This document shows positions 28,006 to 35,507 of a stretch of 64,000 bases of DNA, piece after piece; position 1 is the stretch's first letter; every line of letters starts with the position of its first letter. A program made the position numbers and the translations under genes. The DNA is taken from the NCBI RefSeq assembly GCF_003710255.1, contig NZ_RHIB01000001.1:2294001-2358000 (forward strand), in the 5' to 3' direction. The notes below the pieces were generated by a model that was given only the letters and a program-made list of their open reading frames with translations, had not been told where the DNA came from and did no database searches. This DNA comes from Alteribacter keqinensis. GTDB taxonomy: Bacteria; Bacillota; Bacilli; Bacillales; Salisediminibacteriaceae.

Positions 28006-28760
28006 GTTTCTTTCACCACCGTAATCGCTGTCTGTTCTTTCAGTTGCTCTACAATCATCTCATCAGCCTTATCTGAAGTAATGAGTGAAGCTTCCTTCAG
28101 GTCAGCCACCTTGGCGAACGTCACATCACCCATTTTCGTATGATCCGCCAGAATGTATGTGCTGGCTGCCCGGGCGATTGCCTGTTGTTTGATCAATGCT
28201 TCTTCAGGATCCGGAGTTGAATACCCCGTATGTTTATCCACTCCGTTAATACCGAGAAAAGCAAGATCAAATTGATAGGACTGAATGGATTGAAAGGCTC
28301 CGCTTCCGACGAAGGCCCGAGTTCCGCTTTTTACATATCCTCCGAGTACATACGTTTTTATATTGGCATCCACCAGGTCTGTAATAATGTTGAGACCGTT
28401 TGTGATTGCAACGATATCCTTACCCCGTAAGTGGGGAATCATTGCCTGTGTTGTTGAACCTGCATCAATGTAGATCGTATCTCCGTCTGATACAAGGCTT
28501 GCAGCTTCTTTTGCTATCCGTCGTTTTTCCTCCGAGTACTTTGTGCTCTTCTCCAAAAGTGATGGCTCATCTTTTCTTCTGGTGACAAGAGAGGCTCCCC
28601 CGTGAACACGCTTGATCTTCTTTTGCTGTTCGAGGTCTGTTAAATCTCTTCTTATTGTCGACTCCGAAGCGCCGGTAGCTTCAACAAGTTCAGCGAGTTT
28701 TACAACTTTGACTTCCTGCAGTCTCGCAAGAATTTCTTCATGCCTTTCAAACGTAAGCAA
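28002..28760 (-). CDS. fruR: DeoR-family fructose operon repressor
   Basis: 252 aa. N-terminal winged-helix HTH: LAELVEATGASESTIRRDLT then DLEQQKKIKRVHGGASLV, the DeoR signature; the C-terminal sugar-phosphate domain contains DGDTIYIDAGSTTQAMIPHL and ILADHTKMG. Fructose 1-phosphate is the usual effector. First gene of the operon, hence autoregulated. The promoter region holds a cre site and AT-rich direct repeats. Confidence 0.93.
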   Translation of the reverse strand: MLTFERHEEILARLQEVKVVKLAELVEATGASESTIRRDLTDLEQQKKIKRVHGGASLVTRRKDEPSLLEKSTKYSEEKRRIAKEAASLVSDGDTIYIDAGSTTQAMIPHLRGKDIVAITNGLNIITDLVDANIKTYVLGGYVKSGTRAFVGSGAFQSIQSYQFDLAFLGINGVDKHTGYSTPDPEEALIKQQAIARAASTYILADHTKMGDVTFAKVADLKEASLITSDKADEMIVEQLKEQTAITVVKET

Positions 28761-28792
28761 GTCACACCACTTCCTTTATTTTTTCTAACCTC

Positions 28793-28821
28793 AGTGTAAC
28801 TGAAAGCACTTTCAAAATCAA
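28793..28821 (-). promoter_or_regulatory. fru operon promoter with cre site in the spacer
   Basis: Minus strand -35 TTGATT, 17-base spacer, -10 TACACT. Positions 28801-28814 read TGAAAGCACTTTCA, one base from the ideal CcpA site TGAAAGCGCTTTCA. CcpA bound here would block RNA polymerase directly. Confidence 0.85.
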
Positions 28822-28848
28822 TCATATTCACTCAAAAACAATCATATT
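28820..28848. promoter_or_regulatory. Candidate FruR operator direct repeats
   Basis: AATCATATT occurs at 28820-28828 and 28840-28848, a 20-base period, overlapping and just upstream of the -35 box; further AAACAATCAAAAAC repeats follow. DeoR-type repressors commonly bind such direct repeats. Confidence 0.5.
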
Positions 28849-28908
28849 TTTGTAATTTAATAATTGAAACAATCAAAAACATCCAAAAACATTCTTCCCC
28901 TTACCATA

Positions 28909-28940
28909 ATTTCACACAAAATCGTGCGGGGACAGACCCC
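28909..28940. repeat. 32-nt repeat, copy upstream of fruR
   Basis: ATTTCACACAAAATCGTGCG followed by GGGACAGACCCC. Same orientation as the copy at 25175, so the pair brackets the fruR-fruK-fruA operon and its promoter. Confidence 0.85.
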
Positions 28941-29110
28941 CTGAATTTCCCTGAATTTATTTGAAAGCGCCTTCTGTTTTTGGAAAATAAACACTTTGAC
29001 GATAGGGGTTTTAGGGTGTTGGGTTGGGTATGGGGCTGTGTTATACTTCAAAACGTCTTAAAACAAGGGAAAAAACAGGATTCACAATTAATAAAGGAGG
29101 TTTTCTCTCT

Positions 29111-30046
29111 ATGGCTCGTCTTTTTGAAGGAATTCGTATAAAAAACATCGTTATTATTTTGCTTGGTACATTGCTTTTTGGTTTCGGGATTATTCATTTT
29201 AATTTGCAGAACGGACTTGCCCATGGAGGGTTTACCGGGATCACACTTCTAATCTATTATTTGTTCACGATTGAACCGTCCCTGACCAACCTGCTGCTCA
29301 ATGTACCGTTATTTTTGATTGGCTATAAGCTGCTGGGCCGTGTAATGCTCATATACAGCATCATCGGAACGCTTGCCCTTTCAGGCTCTCTCCGTTTGTT
29401 CGAGCTTTATCCGGTCACGGAGATTCCGTTGCAAAATGATATGATCTTAGTTTCATTGTTTGCCGGTGTGTGTGTCGGTGCAGGCCTTGGTTTTATCTTC
29501 CGGGCAGGCGGCACAACAGGCGGTGCGGATATCCTTGCAAGGCTGGCAAACAAATATATAGGCATGAGCCTCGGACGTTTTATGTTTACATTTGACGCAT
29601 TCGTTATCACAATCTCGATGATTCACTTAAATATGACACAGGCGATGTACACTCTTGTTACCGTGTTTGTAGCCAGCCGTGTAATCGACTTTATTATTGA
29701 AGGCGCAAGCGCAGCTAAATCAACTATGATTATCTCATCAAAAACAGAAGAGATCTCTGCAGAAGTGATTAAACGGATGTCCAGAGGATCCACTGTTCTC
29801 ACAGGAAAAGGCAGTTTCACTCAGGATAATCGTGAAATTATGTACTGTGTAGTAAACCGTAATGAACTTATCCAGCTGAAAGCCATCATCGAAGAAATCG
29901 ACCCTTATGCTTTCTTCTCCATCAATGATGTAAAGGAAGTATCAGGTGAAGGCTTTACGTTTGATCAGGCACAAAGACAAATCAAAGCAGACCAATCTTC
30001 AAAAGACGAAAAGTTCGTATCTGAAGATAAACTTGTCAGTCATTAA
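29111..30046 (+). CDS. YitT-family membrane protein (DUF161/DUF2179)
   Basis: 311 aa. Five or six membrane helices in residues 12-200, including FRAGGTTGGADILARLANKY, the hallmark of YitT proteins, then a C-terminal soluble DUF2179 domain (about residues 205-285; GSTVLTGKGSFTQDNREIMY, PYAFFSINDVKEVSGEGF). Function of the family is unsettled; transport has been suggested. Start ATG 29111 is chosen because AAAGGAGG lies 11 bases before; an in-frame ATG at 29024 lacks a ribosome site. Monocistronic. Confidence 0.9.
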   Translation: MARLFEGIRIKNIVIILLGTLLFGFGIIHFNLQNGLAHGGFTGITLLIYYLFTIEPSLTNLLLNVPLFLIGYKLLGRVMLIYSIIGTLALSGSLRLFELYPVTEIPLQNDMILVSLFAGVCVGAGLGFIFRAGGTTGGADILARLANKYIGMSLGRFMFTFDAFVITISMIHLNMTQAMYTLVTVFVASRVIDFIIEGASAAKSTMIISSKTEEISAEVIKRMSRGSTVLTGKGSFTQDNREIMYCVVNRNELIQLKAIIEEIDPYAFFSINDVKEVSGEGFTFDQAQRQIKADQSSKDEKFVSEDKLVSH

Positions 30047-30051
30047 GAACA

Positions 30052-30238
30052 AAAGCGTAAGCGCCTTGGTCACGAGCGATAAAGAAAACTTGGCTTTTCG
30101 CCATGATGGCGAACTCCTTAGTTGCCCTTATGCTTTAGTACAAGCATTTCAGGCAGACCATCAGATTGAAGCTGCTATGCAGGCTTCAGATGATGGAATG
30201 AAATGACCTCTAGCTCGCAGGCGCTGGAGCTGGACGTG
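30052..30238. repeat. Dispersed intergenic repeat (AAGCGYAAGCGCC type)
   Basis: Starts AAAAGCGTAAGCGCCTTGG and ends near CGCAGGCGCTGGAGCTGGAC, so its ends are GCGCC-containing inverted sequences. From memory this sequence type recurs in intergenic DNA of Bacillus relatives. No second copy is in the window. Confidence 0.5.
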
Positions 30239-30302
30239 GAAAAGTTTCATCATAAAGTTATCCACATTTTAGAGATGTATAAATTCTTAAACAATAAAGA
30301 CC

Positions 30303-30337
30303 AAGCCCCGGAAAGTCACTAAAGACTCCCGGGGCTT
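30303..30337. terminator. Hairpin terminator downstream of yitT-like gene
   Basis: AAGCCCCGG pairs with CCGGGGCTT across 17 bases; T-rich on the 3' side is weak (TTTAT), A-rich on the other. Confidence 0.6.
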
Positions 30338-30530
30338 TATGAAGTCACTGAAAAAGTTCGGTCTTTAACTTTTTCAGTGACTTCTAAGCAATGAGCGTAA
30401 CGGTTGCATCTTTCAAAAGCCTGATACGAGTGGCTTCTCGTAACAGGCGCGCAACCGGGTGGAGCCATTGCCATTCAAATAAAAGGTACTGAAAAAGTTG
30501 TTTTGTACTTTTTCAGTGGCCTCCTTTATG
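30336..30530 (+). mobile_element. ~190-bp MITE-like element, copy 1
   Basis: Each end is a hairpin built from CACTGAAAAAGT / ACTTTTTCAGTG, and the two ends are inverted relative to each other. Inner landmarks are GCAATGAGCGTAACGGTTGC and GGTGGAGCCATTGCC. The same layout is found reversed at 38041-38229. No ORF; if mobile it needs a transposase in trans. Confidence 0.7.
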
Positions 30531-30558
30531 TCGTGTAAACTTTATTTTTTATTAGTGA

Positions 30559-30587
30559 TTTTCAACCCGCCCGGTTCAGCATATAAT
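30559..30587 (+). promoter_or_regulatory. Sigma-A promoter of the 118-aa membrane protein
   Basis: -35 TTTTCA, 17-base spacer, perfect -10 TATAAT, 38 bases before the ATG at 30626. Confidence 0.6.
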
Positions 30588-30625
30588 CAAAGTACAGAAG
30601 TTCATATCCTTGAGAGGGGCGACCA

Positions 30626-30982
30626 ATGATGGTTCGTAGTATTTATTTGTACGCAGTAATGCTGGTCACGTTAATAATGATGATTGGCGGAAGCGTAGCT
30701 GCAATCATGAGTTTAAGCGATTATTTTGTACCTTCTCCTTATTATGAATCTTACGCGAACTACATTTCCATGCACGAACACAACGTCAAAGAAGGATTCT
30801 CTGAAAAAATGTCTGAAGAAGAACTCCGCAGTAAATACGAAATGGAAAGAAATGATCACCATGAAATGCAAAAAAACTACGCTTTAAACAGCTTTTTTAA
30901 AAGTCTGGCATGGATCTTTATACCGCTCCCTGTCTTTCTGGTCGCAATCAGCCGTCTCAGAAAAAACAAACCCGCCTCCTAA
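30626..30982 (+). CDS. Hypothetical two-helix membrane protein, 118 aa
   Basis: Not recognised. Helix one at residues 4-28 (with MMIGGSVAAIMSL), a charged 50-residue loop rich in Glu, His and Lys (MHEHNVKEGFSEKMSEEELR), and helix two at about residues 91-110, ending RLRKNKPAS. GAGAGGGGCG precedes the ATG. A promoter and a terminator fit a single-gene transcript. Confidence 0.78.
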   Translation: MMVRSIYLYAVMLVTLIMMIGGSVAAIMSLSDYFVPSPYYESYANYISMHEHNVKEGFSEKMSEEELRSKYEMERNDHHEMQKNYALNSFFKSLAWIFIPLPVFLVAISRLRKNKPAS

Positions 30983-31001
30983 AAGGCGGGTTTGTTTTTT
31001 T
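30961..31001. terminator. Bidirectional terminator
   Basis: AAAAAACAAACCCGCCT pairs with AGGCGGGTTTGTTTTTT; overlaps the stop codon of the 118-aa gene and also serves the convergent csoR-like gene. Confidence 0.93.
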
Positions 31002-31018
31002 GACTCATGAAATAAGTA

Positions 31019-31279
31019 CTACCTGCTTTTTACAAGCATCTTGATTGCTTCTTCTATGACTTCTTCACGTTCTGCATCCGTCTCAGTGTTTTCCCGCAGG
31101 CATTGTTCAAGGTTTTTGGCAACGATATAAGCTGTTGCACGGTCTACCGCTGTCCTTACTGCAGTCATCTGGGTAATGATATCCTTGCAGTCTTTCTCCT
31201 GCTCCATCATACGGAGAATCCCCCGCATCTGACCTTCCACTCTCTTCAACCGGTTCTTCATGTCATCTGAATACTTCAT
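31019..31279 (-). CDS. CsoR/FrmR-family repressor, CstR-like (Cys31/Cys60, no His)
   Basis: 86-aa all-helical tetrameric repressor family (DUF156): MKNRLKRVEGQMRGILRMME is the conserved first helix. Copper-sensing CsoR uses a Cys-His-Cys triad with HxxxC in helix two. Here Cys31 is present and the second motif is NLEQC with Cys60, so the metal-ligand His is Asn56. Two Cys at 31 and 60 without the His is the pattern of CstR, the persulfide sensor of Staphylococcus. A persulfide or thiol-reactive signal is therefore more likely than copper. No rhodanese or copper exporter is adjacent, so the target genes are not known. Upstream lies an AT-rich palindrome. Confidence 0.85.
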   Translation of the reverse strand: MKYSDDMKNRLKRVEGQMRGILRMMEQEKDCKDIITQMTAVRTAVDRATAYIVAKNLEQCLRENTETDAEREEVIEEAIKMLVKSR

Positions 31280-31336
31280 ATCTCAACCACCTCAATCATT
31301 CCCTTTATATGTAACCTGATCAGTCTAATTAACCAG

Positions 31337-31356
31337 TATAATATAATCATATTATA
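31337..31356. promoter_or_regulatory. AT-rich palindrome upstream of the CstR-like gene
   Basis: TATAATAT and ATATTATA flank AATC. It contains a possible -10 TATAAT on the minus strand; an operator role is possible but the sequence is not the published GC-containing CstR site. Confidence 0.3.
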
Positions 31357-31547
31357 TGTATTTCCTTTTTCAAGGAAAAGAAATCCTGTTTTTATTCTTC
31401 TTTATAATATATAAGATAGACCTGCATATCAATGAGGATATTCTTGTATGAAGATGGTGGTATGCGATCTAAATTATGTGAAATTACCCCACATTCTCAA
31501 AAATATACAGGTGACTGTGTGAAAAAGTAGAAAATGGTAAATCTCTA

Positions 31548-31576
31548 TTGTTTATCTTAAAAAGCCGGTGTAGTAT
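31548..31576 (+). promoter_or_regulatory. Sigma-A promoter of the acidic lipoprotein
   Basis: -35 TTGTTT, 17-base spacer, -10 TAGTAT, 42 bases before the ATG at 31618. Confidence 0.65.
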
Positions 31577-31617
31577 TTGCTTAGCAAGTAAACAAAACAT
31601 ATCAGGGGGAATTTCAA

Positions 31618-31872
31618 ATGAAAAAATACTTAAAACTTACACTCGCAAGCGTATTGGCTCTTAGCGTACTGGCAGCATGTGGAGACGCTGAAGACACTGA
31701 CACTGAAGTAGAAGACACTGATGGTGTTGAAGAAACTGAAGTAGACGATGCTGAAGAAACTGATCTTGAAGACGACGCTGAAGGTGAAGATGACCTAGAC
31801 GCTGAAGAAGACGACGTTGAAGGCGAAGACGATCTAGACGCTGAAGAAGACGAAGAAGAAGCTGACGAGTAA
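31618..31872 (+). CDS. Small hyperacidic lipoprotein, 84 aa
   Basis: Signal peptide with lipobox SVLAAC (Cys21). The remaining 63 residues contain no Lys or Arg and are mostly Asp and Glu, with Thr, Val, Ala, Gly and Leu between. An 11-residue unit EGEDDLDAEED occurs twice in tandem near the C-terminus. The protein is expected to be a disordered polyanion tethered to the outer face of the membrane. Strong GGGGG-type ribosome site (CAGGGGGA), own promoter and terminator indicate an expressed gene. Function unknown; cation binding or cell-wall charge in alkaline or saline media is speculation. Confidence 0.85.
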   Translation: MKKYLKLTLASVLALSVLAACGDAEDTDTEVEDTDGVEETEVDDAEETDLEDDAEGEDDLDAEEDDVEGEDDLDAEEDEEEADE

Positions 31873-31885
31873 GAGAAATCATGAA

Positions 31886-31915
31886 AGAACCCGGAAATGA
31901 TCCGGGTTCTTTTTT
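31886..31915 (+). terminator. Terminator of the acidic lipoprotein gene
   Basis: AGAACCCGGA pairs with TCCGGGTTCT, 5-base loop, then TTTTT. Confidence 0.93.
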
Positions 31916-32026
31916 ATGTATTTGTTAGAGTTAAATTTTAACTCGGCAATTACATCAGACTTCTACATACCATTCTCTTCCCACGGCAATGCCCGCAATC
32001 CTTCTGCCCTTTCTCCTTCACTGCTC

Positions 32027-33043
32027 TTAAAGCTGTTTTTCATCTGATTTATCTTTTTTTTCATTATGATAAAGCTGCTTATAATACTCCCGCTCAAGTT
32101 TATAGATCTGCCGTCTTACTGCATTCCAGTCTTCATTTGTCAGCGGTGTATTGCGAAGGCGGTCAGAAATCTCTGTGATGCTTTCCGAAGTTACTTCTTC
32201 TCCATCATCGAACTTCCTCTTCAGCTCCCGAATGTCATCCTCCATATCCTGGATCGTGTCATCCCATGAAAAGTAAAGATTCGCAGGCTCCAGTTCCTCC
32301 GACAGCGTATGTTTTATATAATACACCTGTTTCCTGGGACCGATCATGGATATATCCGTGGCGTGAAGGGTAATTTCAACTTCTTTTCCTTCAACCTCAA
32401 CTGTAATGTACTTCATTTTCTTTGATAATTCCCGGTTATAGATACGCTCGAGCACATAAGACAGCGTAATGAAACACGTCCAGATAAACTTGTTTGGCGA
32501 GTGGACCTCTGACTTAATATTATGCTTGTCCAAAATTGACTGAATATCTTCCAGGACATCTTCGTACTTCCCTTTTCTAATCATTATGGCAAACTGGGCC
32601 TGCTCATGAAATTTCAAAAAGTTCGGGATTTTTATGATCGGAATGACAATTACAAGAAGTGTTGAAAGCAGCCCTAAAGTAAAAGCATAAGGATAGCCCA
32701 TCAGGACCTGTTTTACCAGCATCTTGTCTTCACTTCGATTTTCCATCCTTGTAGAGATAAAGCCGACTACAAGTGGGAGGATGATAAAGATGGCAATGGA
32801 TGTGATTCTCACGATCGTATCATCGTCCGGGACAAACGGAATAAACATCTCAGCCAGATCAGGAAAAAGAACGGATAAGAATACATACAGCCAATACAAC
32901 GACAATAGCCCCATAAGACTGACTTTTGAATTATCCTTCGATGGAATACGGCCGAAAAAAGTGAGTGTAGCCATGCTGAATACTTTACTGAGAAGCTTTG
33001 CGAATCCTGTAATAATAATTCTGAAATACGGCATAACCTTCAC
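32027..33043 (-). CDS. Hypothetical membrane protein, 338 aa
   Basis: Not recognised. About four hydrophobic helices in the first 150 residues (including SLMGLLSLYWLYVFLSVLFP and LGLLSTLLVIVIPIIKIPNF), then a charged soluble region of about 190 residues with ITVEVEGKEVEITLHATDIS and a helical, possibly coiled tail (MEDDIRELKRKFDDGEE to the end). It starts 25 bases after the stop of the VTT/DedA gene, so the two are likely one operon. AAAAGGTGAAGG precedes the ATG. Confidence 0.78.
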   Translation of the reverse strand: MKVMPYFRIIITGFAKLLSKVFSMATLTFFGRIPSKDNSKVSLMGLLSLYWLYVFLSVLFPDLAEMFIPFVPDDDTIVRITSIAIFIILPLVVGFISTRMENRSEDKMLVKQVLMGYPYAFTLGLLSTLLVIVIPIIKIPNFLKFHEQAQFAIMIRKGKYEDVLEDIQSILDKHNIKSEVHSPNKFIWTCFITLSYVLERIYNRELSKKMKYITVEVEGKEVEITLHATDISMIGPRKQVYYIKHTLSEELEPANLYFSWDDTIQDMEDDIRELKRKFDDGEEVTSESITEISDRLRNTPLTNEDWNAVRRQIYKLEREYYKQLYHNEKKDKSDEKQL

Positions 33044-33068
33044 CTTTTCTCTTGTGATATCTTCCTGA

Positions 33069-33659
33069 CTACTCCCTGCCCCGTTCTTTTACCAAAGCCC
33101 CTTTTCTTCTATACCAGCGATAGACCAGGTAAATGACCGCGGCAGCAGCAAGAATACTGTAAATCATCCATTGGGCATTCTGAAACCAATCTGCCATTTT
33201 TTCGAGGTTCCCCAGTGAGCCTAGATAAAACATTAAAAAGGCCAGGGGAAAGAACCCCAGGAATGTAAATACGCCAAACGAAACTGGACGGATTTTACTA
33301 AAACCTGCGATATAGGCAATATACCCCATGCCAAGCACACGTCCCACTGCAATCATCCACTCGCCGTAATCCTGTATCCACTTCTCAGCCGTTTTTACTT
33401 TGTTTTTGGAAACCTTCTTCCTGATGAAAGGTTCATATTTAATACTTAAAAAGTACGGAATATAGCTGAACGCAACGTAAACTGCAGAACTCCCTAAAGA
33501 AAGAAGAACCATTTCGGTGAGCGTAGGATCTAAAATATAACCATATACAAGAACAAACAGCGCTGCGGGGAATGGGATTGAAACAGCCTCGATTACAATA
33601 CCAACCATTAATCCTGCAATACCAATGTTCCTTAACACTTCAAGTATCATCTCAATCAT
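33069..33659 (-). CDS. VTT/DedA-family membrane protein
   Basis: 196-aa polytopic membrane protein of the VTT (DedA/SNARE-associated) fold. The N-terminal GIVIEAVSIPFPAALFVLVY and the conserved middle VAVGRVLGMGYIAYIAGFSK-like stretch (seen as IAVGRVLGMGYIAYIAGFSK) fit the family, in which a reentrant loop with a conserved Arg is typical (Arg in GRV). Members act as lipid scramblases or flippases, including undecaprenyl-phosphate recycling; the substrate here is unknown. First gene of a pair with the 338-aa membrane protein. Confidence 0.83.
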   Translation of the reverse strand: MIEMILEVLRNIGIAGLMVGIVIEAVSIPFPAALFVLVYGYILDPTLTEMVLLSLGSSAVYVAFSYIPYFLSIKYEPFIRKKVSKNKVKTAEKWIQDYGEWMIAVGRVLGMGYIAYIAGFSKIRPVSFGVFTFLGFFPLAFLMFYLGSLGNLEKMADWFQNAQWMIYSILAAAAVIYLVYRWYRRKGALVKERGRE

Positions 33660-33784
33660 TGTATCCCCTCCGCATACGCTACTACTTTATTTAAATTACC
33701 CTGTTTCCTTGACTTAAAACAGAAGAGCTGTGACCGCCTGGGCGTTTATCACATATAGTAATCATGAGAAGGAGGAACAAGACG

Positions 33785-34909
33785 ATGAATCAAACCACAG
33801 AGACAGTAAGGCTCGGTGCCTTGATATCCACCTCACAGAAAAAGATACTAAAACAAAAAATGAAATTGGATAAACGTTACAGCTTTCTTGCTGCATTGGC
33901 AGCTGAAGCATCTGAAAGCCCGAACCTGACATTGTACTTTTTTTCACCCGAGGATGTCGATGTGACAAGCGGAGATATTCATAAAGCCCTGTACTGGGAT
34001 AGAGAGAACAATAAGTGGTATGAATGCTCCGCTCCGTCACCAGAAGTAGTGTATGAGAGAATTTATGTCAAAAATGAGCTCGTCGACCGCGTTCGAACTT
34101 TTTTCTCTGACAACAACGTTCCTTTTATTAATGCCCGGGCTAACTTCAACAAACTCATATGTCACCAAAAACTGTCTGAAGACGTAAAAACCTCTCCTTA
34201 CTTACCACCTGCAATTGAAGTCCGGAAAATAGAAGATATCCACCGTTTTCTTAAGGTACATGACGTTATTTATCTGAAAAAAGTCATCAGCAGTCTGGGA
34301 AAAGGTGTTATCAAGCTGGAGAAAACAGCTGAAAACTCGATAAAATACAGTTACTATAAAAGCCGCCTCCGGACACAGACGGTCAAAAGCATCTATGACT
34401 TAAAACCGGTCCTGCACCGCTTTTTTCATAATAAAACCTACATTGCACAGAGAGGCATCCCACTCATCAAAATTGGTGATCAGAGCATTGACTTCCGGGC
34501 TGAAGTTCAAAGAGGCAAAAACGGAATCATTATCAGCGGTGTATGTGCAAGGGCAGGGTTAAAAAATTCTCCGATCACCGTTCATTCCACCGCCATGCCA
34601 TATGAGTTGTTCCTGAAAGAGCACCTTCATTATTCCGAGCAGAACATCAAAAACACAGTACTGAAGGTTGAAGAGTTTCTCACCACCATTTACTCCTCAC
34701 TGGAGGATGCGTATGGTCCTTTTGGAGAAATCGGGATTGACTTTGGTATCGATACGAATAGGGACATCTGGTTCATAGAAGCAAACTCCAAAAGCGCCAA
34801 AGTCTCCTTCGAAAAATCCTACGGAGATGCAGGCCTGAGAGAGAATGCTTTCCATCTCCTCGAATATGCCGAATCGTTGCACCAAAAGGAGCCTGCTCAG
34901 GAAGGATGA
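33785..34909 (+). CDS. YheC/YheD-family ATP-grasp protein
   Basis: 374 aa. ATP-grasp-like domain across residues about 95-360, with KTSPYLPPAIEVRKIEDIHR, the lysine-rich VIYLKKVISSLGKGVIKLEK nucleotide region, DFRAEVQRGKNGI and EIGIDFGIDTNRDIWFIEAN (metal-binding Asp/Glu/Asn end). In Bacillus, YheC and YheD are sporulation proteins associated with the spore surface. A peptide- or small-molecule-ligating activity is inferred from the fold only. ATG 33785 is chosen because AAGGAGG lies 9 bases upstream; the in-frame ATG at 33764 precedes that site. Monocistronic. Confidence 0.82.
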   Translation: MNQTTETVRLGALISTSQKKILKQKMKLDKRYSFLAALAAEASESPNLTLYFFSPEDVDVTSGDIHKALYWDRENNKWYECSAPSPEVVYERIYVKNELVDRVRTFFSDNNVPFINARANFNKLICHQKLSEDVKTSPYLPPAIEVRKIEDIHRFLKVHDVIYLKKVISSLGKGVIKLEKTAENSIKYSYYKSRLRTQTVKSIYDLKPVLHRFFHNKTYIAQRGIPLIKIGDQSIDFRAEVQRGKNGIIISGVCARAGLKNSPITVHSTAMPYELFLKEHLHYSEQNIKNTVLKVEEFLTTIYSSLEDAYGPFGEIGIDFGIDTNRDIWFIEANSKSAKVSFEKSYGDAGLRENAFHLLEYAESLHQKEPAQEG

Positions 34910-34937
34910 TTACCCCTTCCGGGCAGGCTCTGCTTTA
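34889..34937 (+). terminator. Hairpin at the end of the YheC/D-like gene
   Basis: GAGCCTG...GGAAGG pairs with CCTTCC...CAGGCTC, overlapping the stop codon. T-content downstream is modest (TGCTTTAAT). Confidence 0.65.
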
Positions 34938-35042
34938 ATGAAGTAATGTTTTCATAGCCCAAAAGTATATTTTCATTTAACTAAGAAAGTGTCACCACAT
35001 TTTATATAACAAGCAAATAACCCGTTTAGACAAAAGGTAATA

Positions 35043-35084
35043 GGGAAACAGTACCAATAGTGATAAAATTATGTACTATTTCCC
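35043..35084. repeat. Inverted repeat upstream of the 100-aa ORF
   Basis: GGGAAACAGTAC and GTACTATTTCCC are inverted (one mismatch) around 18 bases. Could be an operator pair or RNA hairpin in the leader of the gene at 35140; no poly-T follows. Confidence 0.5.
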
Positions 35085-35139
35085 TTTAGTCAAATCTATA
35101 ATTGAAGTAACTGGATTACCCGGAAAGTGAGGGATCGCT

Positions 35140-35442
35140 GTGTTTGTTAAAAGAGAGGTACACGAGCGTTCAAATCGTAAGAATACCATGTTGGAGCAAC
35201 TGTTTCCTGAGAGTTTTATGAGAAAGTATACTGACTATCGTGACTTTGATGAAATGGTTGAGGCCAGTAATATCTGCCTTGCTTCCGGTAAAGCGCAGCG
35301 GGAGATTGAAACCTGCCGTATATGGTCACAGTTTGTCAGAGAGCACACATCTTTTTCCGGCTGGCGGGAAATGAGAAAAACAGCAGCAGAACATTACAGC
35401 TACCCTTCAAAAATTCAAGCACCTCACCAAAAAATCTATTGA
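35140..35442 (+). CDS. Hypothetical protein, 100 aa
   Basis: Not recognised. GTG start after GTGAGGGA. A basic first 15 residues (MFVKREVHERSNRKN) lead into a helical, charged body with FRDFDEMV-like acidic and aromatic residues (YTDYRDFDEMVEA) and two Cys at residues 47 and 59. Predicted soluble, no signal peptide. Flanked by an upstream inverted repeat and a downstream terminator, which supports a real single-gene unit. Confidence 0.62.
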   Translation: MFVKREVHERSNRKNTMLEQLFPESFMRKYTDYRDFDEMVEASNICLASGKAQREIETCRIWSQFVREHTSFSGWREMRKTAAEHYSYPSKIQAPHQKIY

Positions 35443-35446
35443 ATAT

Positions 35447-35480
35447 AAAGGATCCACGACCAGAAGCCGGGATCCTTTTT
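35447..35480 (+). terminator. Terminator of the 100-aa ORF
   Basis: AAAGGATCC pairs with GGATCCTTT, 14-base loop, then TTTTTATT. Confidence 0.85.
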
Positions 35481-35507
35481 ATTATGCTGTTTTTTAAAGA
35501 TAGCATG

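Noticed and set aside
29946-30206. 86-aa plus-strand ORF overlapping the end of the YitT gene
   Set aside because: Out-of-frame overlap continuing into a dispersed repeat; no independent ribosome site or family match.
30336-30530. Possible insertion sequence with transposase
   Set aside because: Only about 190 bp with no ORF; at most a non-autonomous element.
31280-31400. Copper-responsive CsoR operon
   Set aside because: The repressor lacks the copper-binding His and no copA or copZ gene is adjacent.
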